Origin: Mangrovactinospora gilvigrisea
GTDB taxonomy: Bacteria; Actinomycetota; Actinomycetes; Streptomycetales; Streptomycetaceae
Length of the DNA stretch: 64,000 nucleotides
Reading direction: 5' to 3'
Assembly (NCBI RefSeq): GCF_001879105.1
Contig: NZ_MLCF01000004.1
Location: 25,043 to 89,042 of the forward strand
Below, in pieces: positions 51,307-58,762 of this stretch. The notes beneath the pieces are model-generated. The model was not told the DNA's origin. It worked only from the letters and a program-made list of their open reading frames with translations, and made no database searches. The position numbers and the translations under genes were made by a program. Each line of letters opens with the position of its first letter. Positions within the stretch are counted from its first letter, which is position 1.

Positions 51307-52641
51307 ATGACCCAGGGGCAGGATGCGAGCAGGCTGCTTGCCGGCCGCTATCGGCTGACCGGGATGGTCGGCAAGGGCGGCATGGGCACCGTCTGGCGCG
51401 CCACGGACGAGATGCTGGGCCGGACCGTCGCCGTCAAGGAGGTCCGGATCCACGCCGGCATCGACGAGGAGGAGAAGCGCCGCCTGTACACCCGCACGCT
51501 GCGGGAGGCGAAGGCGACGGCGCTGATCCGCCATCCCGGTGCCGTGACGATCTACGACGTCGTCGAGGAGGACGACCGGCCGTGGATCGTGATGGAGCTG
51601 GTGGAGGGCCGGGCGCTCTCGGACATCCTGCGGGAGGACGGGCTGCTGACGCCGCAGCGCGCCGCCGAGGTGGGCGTCCAGCTGCTCGGCGTGCTGCGCA
51701 AGGCGCACCAGCGGGGCATCCTGCACCGCGATGTGAAGCCGTCCAATGTGCTGATCACCGAGGCCGGCCGGGTGGTGCTCACCGACTTCGGCATCGCCAC
51801 CGTGGAGGGCGACCCGTCCGTCACCTCGACGGGGATGCTGGTGGGCGCCCCCTCCTACATCGCGCCCGAGCGGGCGCGGGGCCGCAAGGCGGGCCCCGGC
51901 TCCGACCTGTGGTCGCTGGGCGCCACCCTGTGGGCGTCGCTGGAGGGCAGGGCGCCGTTCGACCGGGGCACGGCGATGGCCACCCTCACCGCGGTGCTCA
52001 CCGAGGACCTCCCCGAGGCGCAGCGCGCCGGGGCGATGGGCCCGGTGCTGGCCGGGCTGCTGGCCCGGGATCCGGGCGAGCGCACCGAGCACGGGCACGC
52101 CGAGCAGCAGCTGCGGCGGATCGCGGACGGCTTCGGCGCGGAGCCGGCGGCCGAGCCGGACGCGACGCCGGAGCGGACGGCGATGCTGCCGGTGGTGACG
52201 GACGACCGGCTCGCGCAGGAGCAGCAGAAGGCGAAGGCGCCGCGGCGCCCGTCCTGGGCGGCGCCGTCGGGCGGTCGGCGGGCGGCGCAGCCGCAGGCGC
52301 CCGCCGCGCCGCCGCGGCCCGCGCATCCGCCGCGGCAGCCCGCCCGGGGGCCGGCGGGGCCGGCGGGGTCGGCGGTGCCGGCGCAGCCGTCCGGCGGCCC
52401 GGGAGGCTCCGGGAGTTCCGGGGGCAAGCACGCCGCCGACTCCGCGGCCGCCGAGTCGGCGCGGCAGGCGGTGCGGGCGCTGGCGGCGGCCGGCTCCTTC
52501 CAGAACGCCGGCTCGGGGCTCGTCGCGGATCTGCAGCGGGTGCTGGAGGGCGAGCGGCCCAGCGCGCGGGCGCTGGCGTTCCTGCTGTGCGTGGCGGCGG
52601 CGATCGTGGTGATCGTCGTGCTGCTGGTCGCCGTGGTGTGA
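51307..52641 (+). CDS. Membrane Ser/Thr protein kinase (Hanks type)
   Basis: A 444-residue kinase. N-terminal kinase domain (about 10-275): Gly-rich loop GKGGMGTVW, Lys44 in VAVKEV, catalytic HRD at 140-142 in HRDVKPSN, DFG at 160-162, and activation-loop end GAPSYIAPERARG. A Pro/Ala-rich disordered stretch (about 300-400) leads to a C-terminal transmembrane helix (ALAFLLCVAAAIVVIVVLLV) with almost nothing outside. AGAGGGG precedes ATG 51307. Confidence 0.93.
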   Translation: MTQGQDASRLLAGRYRLTGMVGKGGMGTVWRATDEMLGRTVAVKEVRIHAGIDEEEKRRLYTRTLREAKATALIRHPGAVTIYDVVEEDDRPWIVMELVEGRALSDILREDGLLTPQRAAEVGVQLLGVLRKAHQRGILHRDVKPSNVLITEAGRVVLTDFGIATVEGDPSVTSTGMLVGAPSYIAPERARGRKAGPGSDLWSLGATLWASLEGRAPFDRGTAMATLTAVLTEDLPEAQRAGAMGPVLAGLLARDPGERTEHGHAEQQLRRIADGFGAEPAAEPDATPERTAMLPVVTDDRLAQEQQKAKAPRRPSWAAPSGGRRAAQPQAPAAPPRPAHPPRQPARGPAGPAGSAVPAQPSGGPGGSGSSGGKHAADSAAAESARQAVRALAAAGSFQNAGSGLVADLQRVLEGERPSARALAFLLCVAAAIVVIVVLLVAVV

Positions 52642-52747
52642 CACGGTGCGGGGGCGCATGCCACGGAGGGCCTGATGAGCTGCACCCAGGGCAATACTCC
52701 GGGTAGCCCCCGCGCACGGTCTGCGGAGGGGTAGAGGGGAGGGAGCC

Positions 52748-54280
52748 GTGGAGACGCGTCGGGATCCGGGCCGTTACCGGCTGACGGGGGCGGCGGTGCC
52801 GCGCGGCGACGGCCTCTCGGGCGCGGTGGCGTTCGACGCCGAGCGGGAGTGCGAGGTGGTGATCACCCGCGTCCCGCTGCCCGAGGTGGTCTCCGGGACG
52901 CTCCTGGCGGACGAGTGGGCGCAGCGGGTGGCCGGCCGCGGCCGGGGCCGCCGCCGGGCGCCGGACGCGGCGGCGCTGCCCGCCGGCTCGGTGTCGGGGA
53001 CGGTGGGCTTCCGGGCGCTGGCCGCCGCGCGGGACGCGGCTGAGCAGCCCGAGCACCGCAATCTCGTGCGGGTCTTCGACGTCTTCCAGGAGTCCGGCTC
53101 GGTGCAGGTGGTCTCCGAGCTGGTGTCGGGCGCCGAGCCGCTGGGCGCGCTGCTGGAGCGGGAGGGCCCGCTGACGCCCTATCGGGCGGCGGAGGTCGCC
53201 GCGGATCTGCTGGAGGCGCTGCGGGCGGTGCACGCCGGCGGCCGGGTGCACCGCAATCTGAGCCCGTGGACGGTGCTGGTCTGCGCGGACGGCACCGCGA
53301 TGCTGGGCGGCGCGGCGGAGGGCGCCGCCCAGGAGGCGACCTGCGGGGGCGGCGGCGTCCGGGTCGGCCCGCCGCCCGCCGAGGACGGCGACGGCGGGAC
53401 GGGGCCGCGCTGGGGCGTGGTGGAGGCCCGCGACCGGGAGGCCCGGATGGGCGAGGTCGGCCCGTGCGCGGAGCGCTGGTCGCCCGAGCAGTGCGGCCCC
53501 GCGCTGAGCGCCGCAACGCCGGAGCGCTCCGGCGCGGGCCCGCAGGGCGCGTCCGGGGTGGGCTTCGCCAAGGGCGAGCCGGGCTGGCCGCCGCCGGTGG
53601 CCGGGCCGGAGACGGACCTGTGGGCGCTCGGGGTGCTGGTCTTCCGCGCGGTGCACGGCCGCGCGCCGTTCCCGGAGGAGGACGTGGAGCGCCTGCTGCG
53701 GGCCGTGCGGGAGCGCCGCGGGGTGCCCCGTCCCGAACCGGGCCGCCCGGACCGGCTGCTGGCGCTGCGTCCGGTGGTGGCGGCGCTGCTGTCGGTGGAT
53801 CCGGCGCGGCGGCCGTCGGCGGAGGAGCTGCGTGAGCGGCTGCTGGAGCTGGTGGCGCGCTCGCCGCAGCCGGACGCGGCCGAGCCTGGCGCCTGGGCCG
53901 GCGCGGGGGCGGGCGGCGACCGGCTTCCGGTGCCGCGGGCCCGGGGCACGGTGCAGGTGCGGCCCAAGGGGCGAAAGAACGTTCCTGCGCCGCGAGGGGG
54001 TTCGAGGCGCGGCGACGGCGGCCGCGGCCGCCGGGCAGCGGGCGCGGACCGCTCCGGGGGCCGCCGCAGCGGGCTGGTCACCGGCGTGCTGCTGGTGCTC
54101 CTGGTGCTGGTGCTGGTCGCCGCGGGGCTCGCCGCCGCGGTCTTCCTGCTGCCGCGGTCGGGGTCCGCGAAGGGCGCACCGGGCCCGGTTCCGATACAGG
54201 TACCAAGTACGCGTCAGGCGACAGTTGAGCAACAAAGCCCCACGCGGGCTGCCCCGGTGCCGGACCCTTCGCTTTACTGA
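52748..54280 (+). CDS. Membrane pseudokinase (catalytic residues lost)
   Basis: A 510-residue protein with the layout of a Hanks kinase: N-terminal kinase-like domain (about 10-385), low-complexity basic linker, and a C-terminal transmembrane helix (VLLVLLVLVLVAAGLAAAVFLL). The key residues are missing: no Gly-rich loop; CEVVITRVPL in place of the VAxK strand; H168-R169-N170 in place of HRD (HRNLSPWTVLV); and MLGG in place of DFG. A long Gly-rich insert follows. It lies between two intact kinases, suggesting a scaffold or regulator. GTG 52748 is the start. Confidence 0.85.
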   Translation: METRRDPGRYRLTGAAVPRGDGLSGAVAFDAERECEVVITRVPLPEVVSGTLLADEWAQRVAGRGRGRRRAPDAAALPAGSVSGTVGFRALAAARDAAEQPEHRNLVRVFDVFQESGSVQVVSELVSGAEPLGALLEREGPLTPYRAAEVAADLLEALRAVHAGGRVHRNLSPWTVLVCADGTAMLGGAAEGAAQEATCGGGGVRVGPPPAEDGDGGTGPRWGVVEARDREARMGEVGPCAERWSPEQCGPALSAATPERSGAGPQGASGVGFAKGEPGWPPPVAGPETDLWALGVLVFRAVHGRAPFPEEDVERLLRAVRERRGVPRPEPGRPDRLLALRPVVAALLSVDPARRPSAEELRERLLELVARSPQPDAAEPGAWAGAGAGGDRLPVPRARGTVQVRPKGRKNVPAPRGGSRRGDGGRGRRAAGADRSGGRRSGLVTGVLLVLLVLVLVAAGLAAAVFLLPRSGSAKGAPGPVPIQVPSTRQATVEQQSPTRAAPVPDPSLY

Positions 54281-54347
54281 TCAATCGAATCATTCGAACG
54301 GGCCGTTGCGGTCCGCACCACGACGAGGGGCGACGGGGGGCAGACAC

Positions 54348-55916
54348 GTGACCGATCAGGACGGTCCGCTGATCGGCGGCCGGTACCGGCTGTTGGAGCG
54401 GCTCGGCCACGGGGGCATGGGCACCATCTGGCGGGCCGTCGACGAGACGGTCCGCCGCGATGTGGCGGTCAAGGAGCCGCGGCTGCCCGAGAACCTGACG
54501 CCCGATCAGCGCACCCGGTTCTTCGAGCGGATGCTGCGCGAGGCGCGCGCCGCGGCCGGCGTCGCCAACCCGCACGTGGTGACGCTGCACGACGTGGTGA
54601 TCCACGACGGCCGGCCGTGGCTGGTGATGGAGCTGGTGCGGGGCCGCTCGCTCGCCGACGTCCTGGACGAGGGGACGCTCTCGCCCCGCGAGGCGGCCCG
54701 GATCGGCGCGGCGGTCGCCGAGGCGCTGCGCGCCGTGCACGCCAACGGGGTGCTGCACCGGGACATCAAGCCCGGCAACGTGCTGCTCGCCGACGACGGC
54801 CGCGTCATCCTCACCGACTTCGGCATCGCCCAGGTGGAGGGCGAGGCGCCGATGACCGAGACCGGCGCGGTGGCCGGCTCGCCGGAGTACGTCGCCCCGG
54901 AGCGCGTCAACGGCCTGCGCCCCGGCCCGCCGTCCGACCTGTGGTCGCTGGGCGTGCTGCTCTACCAGAGCGTCGAGGGCTGGTCGCCGTTCCGCCGCTC
55001 CAACTCGATGACCACCATGCTGGCGGTGCGGGACGAGATCCCGCCGCCGCCGGCCCGGGCGGGCGAGCTCGCCCCGCTCGTCACCGCGCTGCTGCAGAAG
55101 GACCCGGCGGCGCGGCCCGAGGTGGGCGCGGTGCTCGCCGGGCTCAAGCACGTCGCCGAGCCGCCGCCCGCCCCGCAGCTCACCCCGCCGCCCGGGGTCG
55201 CGCCGCCCGTCGGCCCGGGCGGCACCCGCCTGGACACCGGCGGCCCGGTGCCGTTCGCCGCGCCGCCGCAGGCCTGGCACCGGCGCCCCCGCAACCGCCT
55301 GATCGGGGCGGGCCTGGCGCTGCTGGTGATCGCCGGGGCGGCGCTGGCCGTCGCCGATCCGTGGGCCGGCCCCTCCGGGGTGCCGTCCACGTGGGTCACC
55401 AACGACGAGGCGGCGGTGAAGATGACCATCCCGACGCCGTCCGGCTACTCGCGCTCCAACTCCAGTTCCTACTCCACGCCGGGGGTGCTCTGGACGTCCC
55501 CCAAGGCGGAGGACAGGAAGACCGGCCTGGGCATCGTCGTCGGCAGCGCCTACCAGGACAGCACCAACGACAAGTCGGCCGGCGCGGCCGCGGACAGCGG
55601 GGTCGGCAACTACAGCACCACCGCCTACAGCAACCCGATCCTGGAGCGCGAGAACTACACGATCGACTACCAGGTGCCGTTCAAGGGCCGGAAGGCGAGC
55701 GTGCTGGACCTCACCTACTGCGCCAACAAGAAGGACAAGGCGGCCGGGAAGCTCAGTCGGGTGATCAACTTCTATGTCCTGGACAAGAGCGGCAAGGCCG
55801 AGTACCAGGTCTGGGTCTCGTTCTACGGGGACGCCAAGCAGGTCGGCGGGGAGGCGCCCCGGGCGATCTACGACAAGGTCGTCGCCGGGCTGAAGATCCC
55901 CGGCCTGGACGCCTGA
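54348..55916 (+). CDS. Membrane Ser/Thr protein kinase with extracellular domain
   Basis: A 522-residue kinase. The kinase domain (about 8-270) is complete: GHGGMGTIW, Lys42 in VAVKEP, HRD 137-139 in HRDIKPGN, DFG at 157-159, GSPEYVAPERVNG. A Pro-rich juxtamembrane stretch leads to a transmembrane helix at about 322-342, then a roughly 175-residue external domain starting VPSTWVTNDEAAVKMTIP, not recognised as PASTA. GTG 54348 is chosen; a longer open frame lies inside the pseudokinase gene in another frame. Confidence 0.93.
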   Translation: MTDQDGPLIGGRYRLLERLGHGGMGTIWRAVDETVRRDVAVKEPRLPENLTPDQRTRFFERMLREARAAAGVANPHVVTLHDVVIHDGRPWLVMELVRGRSLADVLDEGTLSPREAARIGAAVAEALRAVHANGVLHRDIKPGNVLLADDGRVILTDFGIAQVEGEAPMTETGAVAGSPEYVAPERVNGLRPGPPSDLWSLGVLLYQSVEGWSPFRRSNSMTTMLAVRDEIPPPPARAGELAPLVTALLQKDPAARPEVGAVLAGLKHVAEPPPAPQLTPPPGVAPPVGPGGTRLDTGGPVPFAAPPQAWHRRPRNRLIGAGLALLVIAGAALAVADPWAGPSGVPSTWVTNDEAAVKMTIPTPSGYSRSNSSSYSTPGVLWTSPKAEDRKTGLGIVVGSAYQDSTNDKSAGAAADSGVGNYSTTAYSNPILERENYTIDYQVPFKGRKASVLDLTYCANKKDKAAGKLSRVINFYVLDKSGKAEYQVWVSFYGDAKQVGGEAPRAIYDKVVAGLKIPGLDA

Positions 55917-55943
55917 CGGCCCCCGCCGCGACGCGGTCCGTCT

Positions 55944-55973
55944 CACTCCTCGGGAAGGGGGGCCCGAGGAGTG
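55944..55973 (+). terminator. Kinase-operon terminator
   Basis: CACTCCTCGGG and CCCGAGGAGTG form a perfect 11-bp stem with an 8-nt loop, 27 nt after the kinase stop and immediately before the attenuator promoter. Confidence 0.8.
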
Positions 55974-55983
55974 GGGCGTCCGG

Positions 55984-55989
55984 CATAAT
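55984..55989 (+). promoter_or_regulatory. -10 box of the chorismate-mutase leader transcript
   Basis: CATAAT, the best -10 match in this neighbourhood, lies 7 nt before the leader-peptide ATG at 55997. The leader peptide would then be read from a leaderless or nearly leaderless RNA. A second in-frame ATG (55988) overlaps the -10 and is unlikely to be transcribed. Confidence 0.6.
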
Positions 55990-55996
55990 GGGGGAC

Positions 55997-56071
55997 ATGT
56001 TCAGCACTGCTCAGCGCTTCTTTTTTTATGGCACCGGCGGGTCCGCGTGCCATCGAAGCCGCTTGAGCTGA
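55997..56071 (+). CDS. Phe/Tyr leader peptide (24 residues)
   Basis: ATG 55997 reads MFSTAQRFFFYGTGGSACHR then SRLS and stops at 56071. Codons 8-11 are TTC TTT TTT TAT: three Phe and one Tyr in a row, including two TTT codons, which are rare in this genome. Downstream at 56081-56116 is a perfect 16-bp terminator hairpin, and the first real gene after it is chorismate mutase, which feeds Phe and Tyr synthesis. This is the layout of ribosome-mediated attenuation. Translation is inferred only from context. Confidence 0.75.
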   Translation: MFSTAQRFFFYGTGGSACHRSRLS

Positions 56072-56080
56072 ACGAGCTTC

Positions 56081-56116
56081 CGAAGGCGCCCCGGCCCACC
56101 GGCCGGGGCGCCTTCG
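56081..56116 (+). terminator. Attenuator terminator before chorismate mutase
   Basis: CGAAGGCGCCCCGGCC pairs perfectly with GGCCGGGGCGCCTTCG around CACC. It begins 10 nt after the leader-peptide stop and ends 70 nt before the chorismate mutase ATG. GAAGC (56055-56059) and GAGC/GCTC-type pairings just upstream could form a competing pause or antiterminator helix. There is no U-tract, as for other terminators here. Confidence 0.8.
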
Positions 56117-56185
56117 CCGTATCCGGCCGGTCCGACCGACGCCGAGGCCGACACCCCTCAGCCGACGAATCCAGGAGACGGACCC

Positions 56186-56494
56186 ATGAACGCCACCACC
56201 GCACCGGCGAGCTCGACCTGCGTGCCCTCCGACGCCCCCGGCGCCGCCGAGGCCAACGCCGTGATCGCGGGCGCCCGCGAGCGGATCGACGCCCTCGACG
56301 CCGAGATCATCGCCCTCATCCGCCGCCGGATGGCGGTCTCCGACGAGGTGAAGCAGGCCCGCCTGGCGGTGGGCGGACCGCGGCTCGCGCTCGCCCGCGA
56401 GATGGAGATCCTCGCCACCTACCGGGACGGCCTCGGCGGCGACGGCACCACCATCGCGATGACCGTGCTGGAGCTGTGCCGCGGAAAGCTGTGA
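56186..56494 (+). CDS. Chorismate mutase (AroQ class)
   Basis: Converts chorismate to prephenate, first step of Phe/Tyr synthesis. The 102-residue all-helical protein has the AroQ pattern: ARERIDALDAEIIALIRRRMAVSDEVKQARLAVGGPRL with the conserved Arg/Lys positions, then AREMEILATYRDGLGGDG and a final helix. Residues 1-27 are a variable Ala/Thr leader. It is preceded by a Phe/Tyr leader peptide and attenuator. Confidence 0.93.
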   Translation: MNATTAPASSTCVPSDAPGAAEANAVIAGARERIDALDAEIIALIRRRMAVSDEVKQARLAVGGPRLALAREMEILATYRDGLGGDGTTIAMTVLELCRGKL

Positions 56495-56926
56495 GCGCTT
56501 CACCCGTTAAGGGCCGTGACCCCGCCGGGCGGTCTTCGTTGAGCCTGGTGTCCGCGTCACCGCGTGGGCAGACCCAGTCCATCGGGGCGATGAGGCGTGC
56601 TGCGCGCGCCGTGGGACCTCGCCCCGGTGCTGTGGCCGGTCAGCAGGGGACAGCAGCCCGGCCACGACTGTAGGGGCGGTCGGCGCCCGGGGACGCCCGG
56701 GTCCGGCCGCCCATCCCCAAACGTTTGCGTGCGGGTGTGCCCCAACTCGTGGGCGGCAATTGCCCGGAACGGGTTGCGGGACGCCAGCCGCTCGACCACG
56801 ATGCAGTCAGGCGGCCTTGCGGCCGCCGCGACCGACCACCACAGAAAGCCGCAGGGCGCTCACCCCCCCCAGCGCCCGGGCGGCGAGCCAGCACCGGCGC
56901 TGCCCTGACGTCGAGTGCTGACGGAA
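56495..56926. other. 432 bp with no recognisable gene
   Basis: No open frame here has convincing codon bias or a known motif. GTGGCCGG (56632-56639) and CCGGCCAC (56658-56665) form an 8-bp hairpin that could terminate the chorismate mutase transcript. CAAACGTTTG at 56718-56727 is an AT-rich perfect palindrome. A minus-strand frame at 56557-56799 shows HELGH by chance but has poor GC3. Confidence 0.5.
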
Positions 56927-56958
56927 CAAAGGGCCCCGCCGCACGGCGGGGCCCTTTG
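56927..56958. terminator. Bidirectional terminator between chorismate mutase and aldehyde dehydrogenase genes
   Basis: CAAAGGGCCCCGCCG and CGGCGGGGCCCTTTG are perfectly complementary (15 bp) around CA. It sits 40 nt beyond the stop of the minus-strand aldehyde dehydrogenase gene. Confidence 0.85.
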
Positions 56959-56998
56959 CCGCGGTGCCGGCCCGGGGTGGCCGCGTCGCCCCGGGCGG

Positions 56999-58606
56999 TC
57001 AGCGGACCTGAAGCACCTTCAGGGCGCGCAGCGCCGACGTCATCAGCCGCGCGTACTGCTCGTCGTCGGCGCCGAAGGACGGCCGCAGCGGCAGCAGCCG
57101 CTGCGCGGCCACCGTCTGGGCCTCGGTGAACTTCAGGATCCCCTCGGCGCCGTGCCGCCGGCCGACGCCCGAGTCGCCCATGCCGCCCATCGGCGCCCCC
57201 ACGCTCGCATACCCGGCGGCGTAGCCCTCGTTGATGTTGACGGTGCCGGTGCGCAGCCGGGTGGCGATCCGCCGGGCCCGTCCGGCATCCTTCGACCAGA
57301 CGCTCGAGTTGAGGCCGTAGCGGGTGGCGTTGGCCTGGCGCACCGCATCCTCGTCGTCCCGGAACGGGTAGACGGAGACCACCGGGCCGAACGTTTCCTC
57401 GCCGCAGACCGCCATCTCCGGCCGCACCCCGGTGAGCACCGTCGGCTCGTAGCAGAGCGGGCCGATGTCCGGACGGGCCCGCCCGCCGGTGCGCACCGTC
57501 GCGCCCTTCTCCACGGCCTCCTCGACATGGCGGGCGACCGTCTCCAACTGCCTGTCGGAGACGAGCGAGCCCATGTCGGTGCCCCAGCCGAGCCCGGCGC
57601 CCAGCCGCATCGACCGCACCCGGGCCGTCAGCCGCTCGGTGAACTCCTCGAAGATCTTCTCGTGCACATAGATCCGCTCGATCGACACGCACAGCTGGCC
57701 GGCGGAGGAGAAGACCGCGTGCGCGGCGCCCGGCACCGCCTTCGCCAGGTCGGCGTCCTCCAGCACCAGCAGCGGGTTCTTGCCGCCGAGTTCGAGGGAG
57801 GCGCCCACGAGCCGCGCCGCCGCCTGCTGGGCGACGAGCCGGCCGGTGGCGGTCGACCCGGTGAACGAGACGTAGTCGCCGCCCTCGACGACCGCGCCGC
57901 CGACGCCGGGGCCGTCGCCGATGACGATCTGCCAGAGGTCGGCCGGCAGGCCCGCCTCGACGGCGCGGGCGCGGCCCCACAGCGCGGCGAGCGCGGTCTG
58001 GCTGTCCGGCTTCATGACGATGCCGTTGCCGGCGACGAGCGCGGGCAGGGCGTCGCCGATGGAGAGCTCGAACGGGTAGTTCCACGGCGCGATCCAGCCG
58101 ATCACGCCCTTGGGGTGCTGGTGCTGCACCGCCTTGGTGAGGACGGGGACGGCGCCCGCGCGGCGGCGCGGCCTGAGGTAGCCGGCGGCGCGGCGGCCGT
58201 AGTGCCGGGCGACGATCGCGACCGACTGCACCTCCTCGTGGGCGTGCAGGCGGGCCTTGCCGGTCTCCAGCTGGATGAGGTCCAGCACCTCGTCCTGGCG
58301 GGAGAGGACGAGGTCGTGGAGGCGGAGCAGCACCGCGGCGCGCTCGCGGACGGAGCGCATCGCCCACTCCACCTGGGCGGCGCGGGCCTTCTCGAAGGCG
58401 CGGTCGACGTCCTTGGGGGTGGAGAGGGGGAGGGTGGCGACGGACTCCCCGGTGAAGGGGGTGCGGGAGGCGACGGTCTCCTCGGCGGCGGGGTCCGCGG
58501 CGACGGTCGCGGCGAGGGCCGCGATCAGCGGTTCCCGCTGGGCGAGGGCCTCCGAGGGGCGGCGAAGGGCGTCGGTGTGGTCGGGGTTCCCGGGCGCGTC
58601 AACCAT
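56999..58606 (-). CDS. NAD(P)-dependent aldehyde dehydrogenase, succinate-semialdehyde type
   Basis: A 535-residue ALDH-superfamily enzyme. Motifs: PKGVIGWIAPWNYPFELSIGDALPAL, the NAD(P) fold VSFTGSTATGR, catalytic Glu in LELGGKNPLLVLEDAD, catalytic Cys in SSAGQLCVSIERIYV, and EETFGPVVSVYPF. Best guess is succinate-semialdehyde dehydrogenase (GABA shunt), judging from whole-length resemblance to streptomycete gabD-type proteins; another aldehyde is possible. ATG 58606 is 6 nt after TACGCT. Confidence 0.85.
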   Translation of the reverse strand: MVDAPGNPDHTDALRRPSEALAQREPLIAALAATVAADPAAEETVASRTPFTGESVATLPLSTPKDVDRAFEKARAAQVEWAMRSVRERAAVLLRLHDLVLSRQDEVLDLIQLETGKARLHAHEEVQSVAIVARHYGRRAAGYLRPRRRAGAVPVLTKAVQHQHPKGVIGWIAPWNYPFELSIGDALPALVAGNGIVMKPDSQTALAALWGRARAVEAGLPADLWQIVIGDGPGVGGAVVEGGDYVSFTGSTATGRLVAQQAAARLVGASLELGGKNPLLVLEDADLAKAVPGAAHAVFSSAGQLCVSIERIYVHEKIFEEFTERLTARVRSMRLGAGLGWGTDMGSLVSDRQLETVARHVEEAVEKGATVRTGGRARPDIGPLCYEPTVLTGVRPEMAVCGEETFGPVVSVYPFRDDEDAVRQANATRYGLNSSVWSKDAGRARRIATRLRTGTVNINEGYAAGYASVGAPMGGMGDSGVGRRHGAEGILKFTEAQTVAAQRLLPLRPSFGADDEQYARLMTSALRALKVLQVR

Positions 58607-58618
58607 GCGGGTAGCGTA
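58607..58618 (-). promoter_or_regulatory. Aldehyde dehydrogenase -10 box, predicted leaderless start
   Basis: On the minus strand TACGCT (58618-58613) precedes ATG 58606 by 6 nt, with no ribosome-binding site between. Confidence 0.5.
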
Positions 58619-58688
58619 CGGCGTTCGGTTGCGGTTGTGTACTGGTCGGTAAGTACGGGTGCGGTTCGCTGGGGCCGCGGTTGCCGCC

Positions 58689-58729
58689 CCTTCGCCCCGG
58701 CGCCCCGTCCGGGGCGGGCGGGGCGAAGG
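58689..58729 (-). terminator. Hairpin after the flavoprotein gene
   Basis: CCTTCGCCCCG and CGGGGCGAAGG pair perfectly, with GCCCCG/CGGGGC nested inside. It lies 34 nt beyond the stop of the minus-strand flavoprotein gene and overlaps a copy of the dispersed GTTGCCGCCCC element (58679-58691). Confidence 0.75.
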
Positions 58730-58762
58730 TACGGCGGGTGCGTTGCAGGACCATCGGGTGCG

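Noticed and set aside
56557..56799. Minus-strand frame containing HELGH, suggesting a metalloprotease
   Set aside because: The motif stands alone, codon bias is poor (GCA, ATT, CAA, TTT), and no surrounding protease sequence is present.
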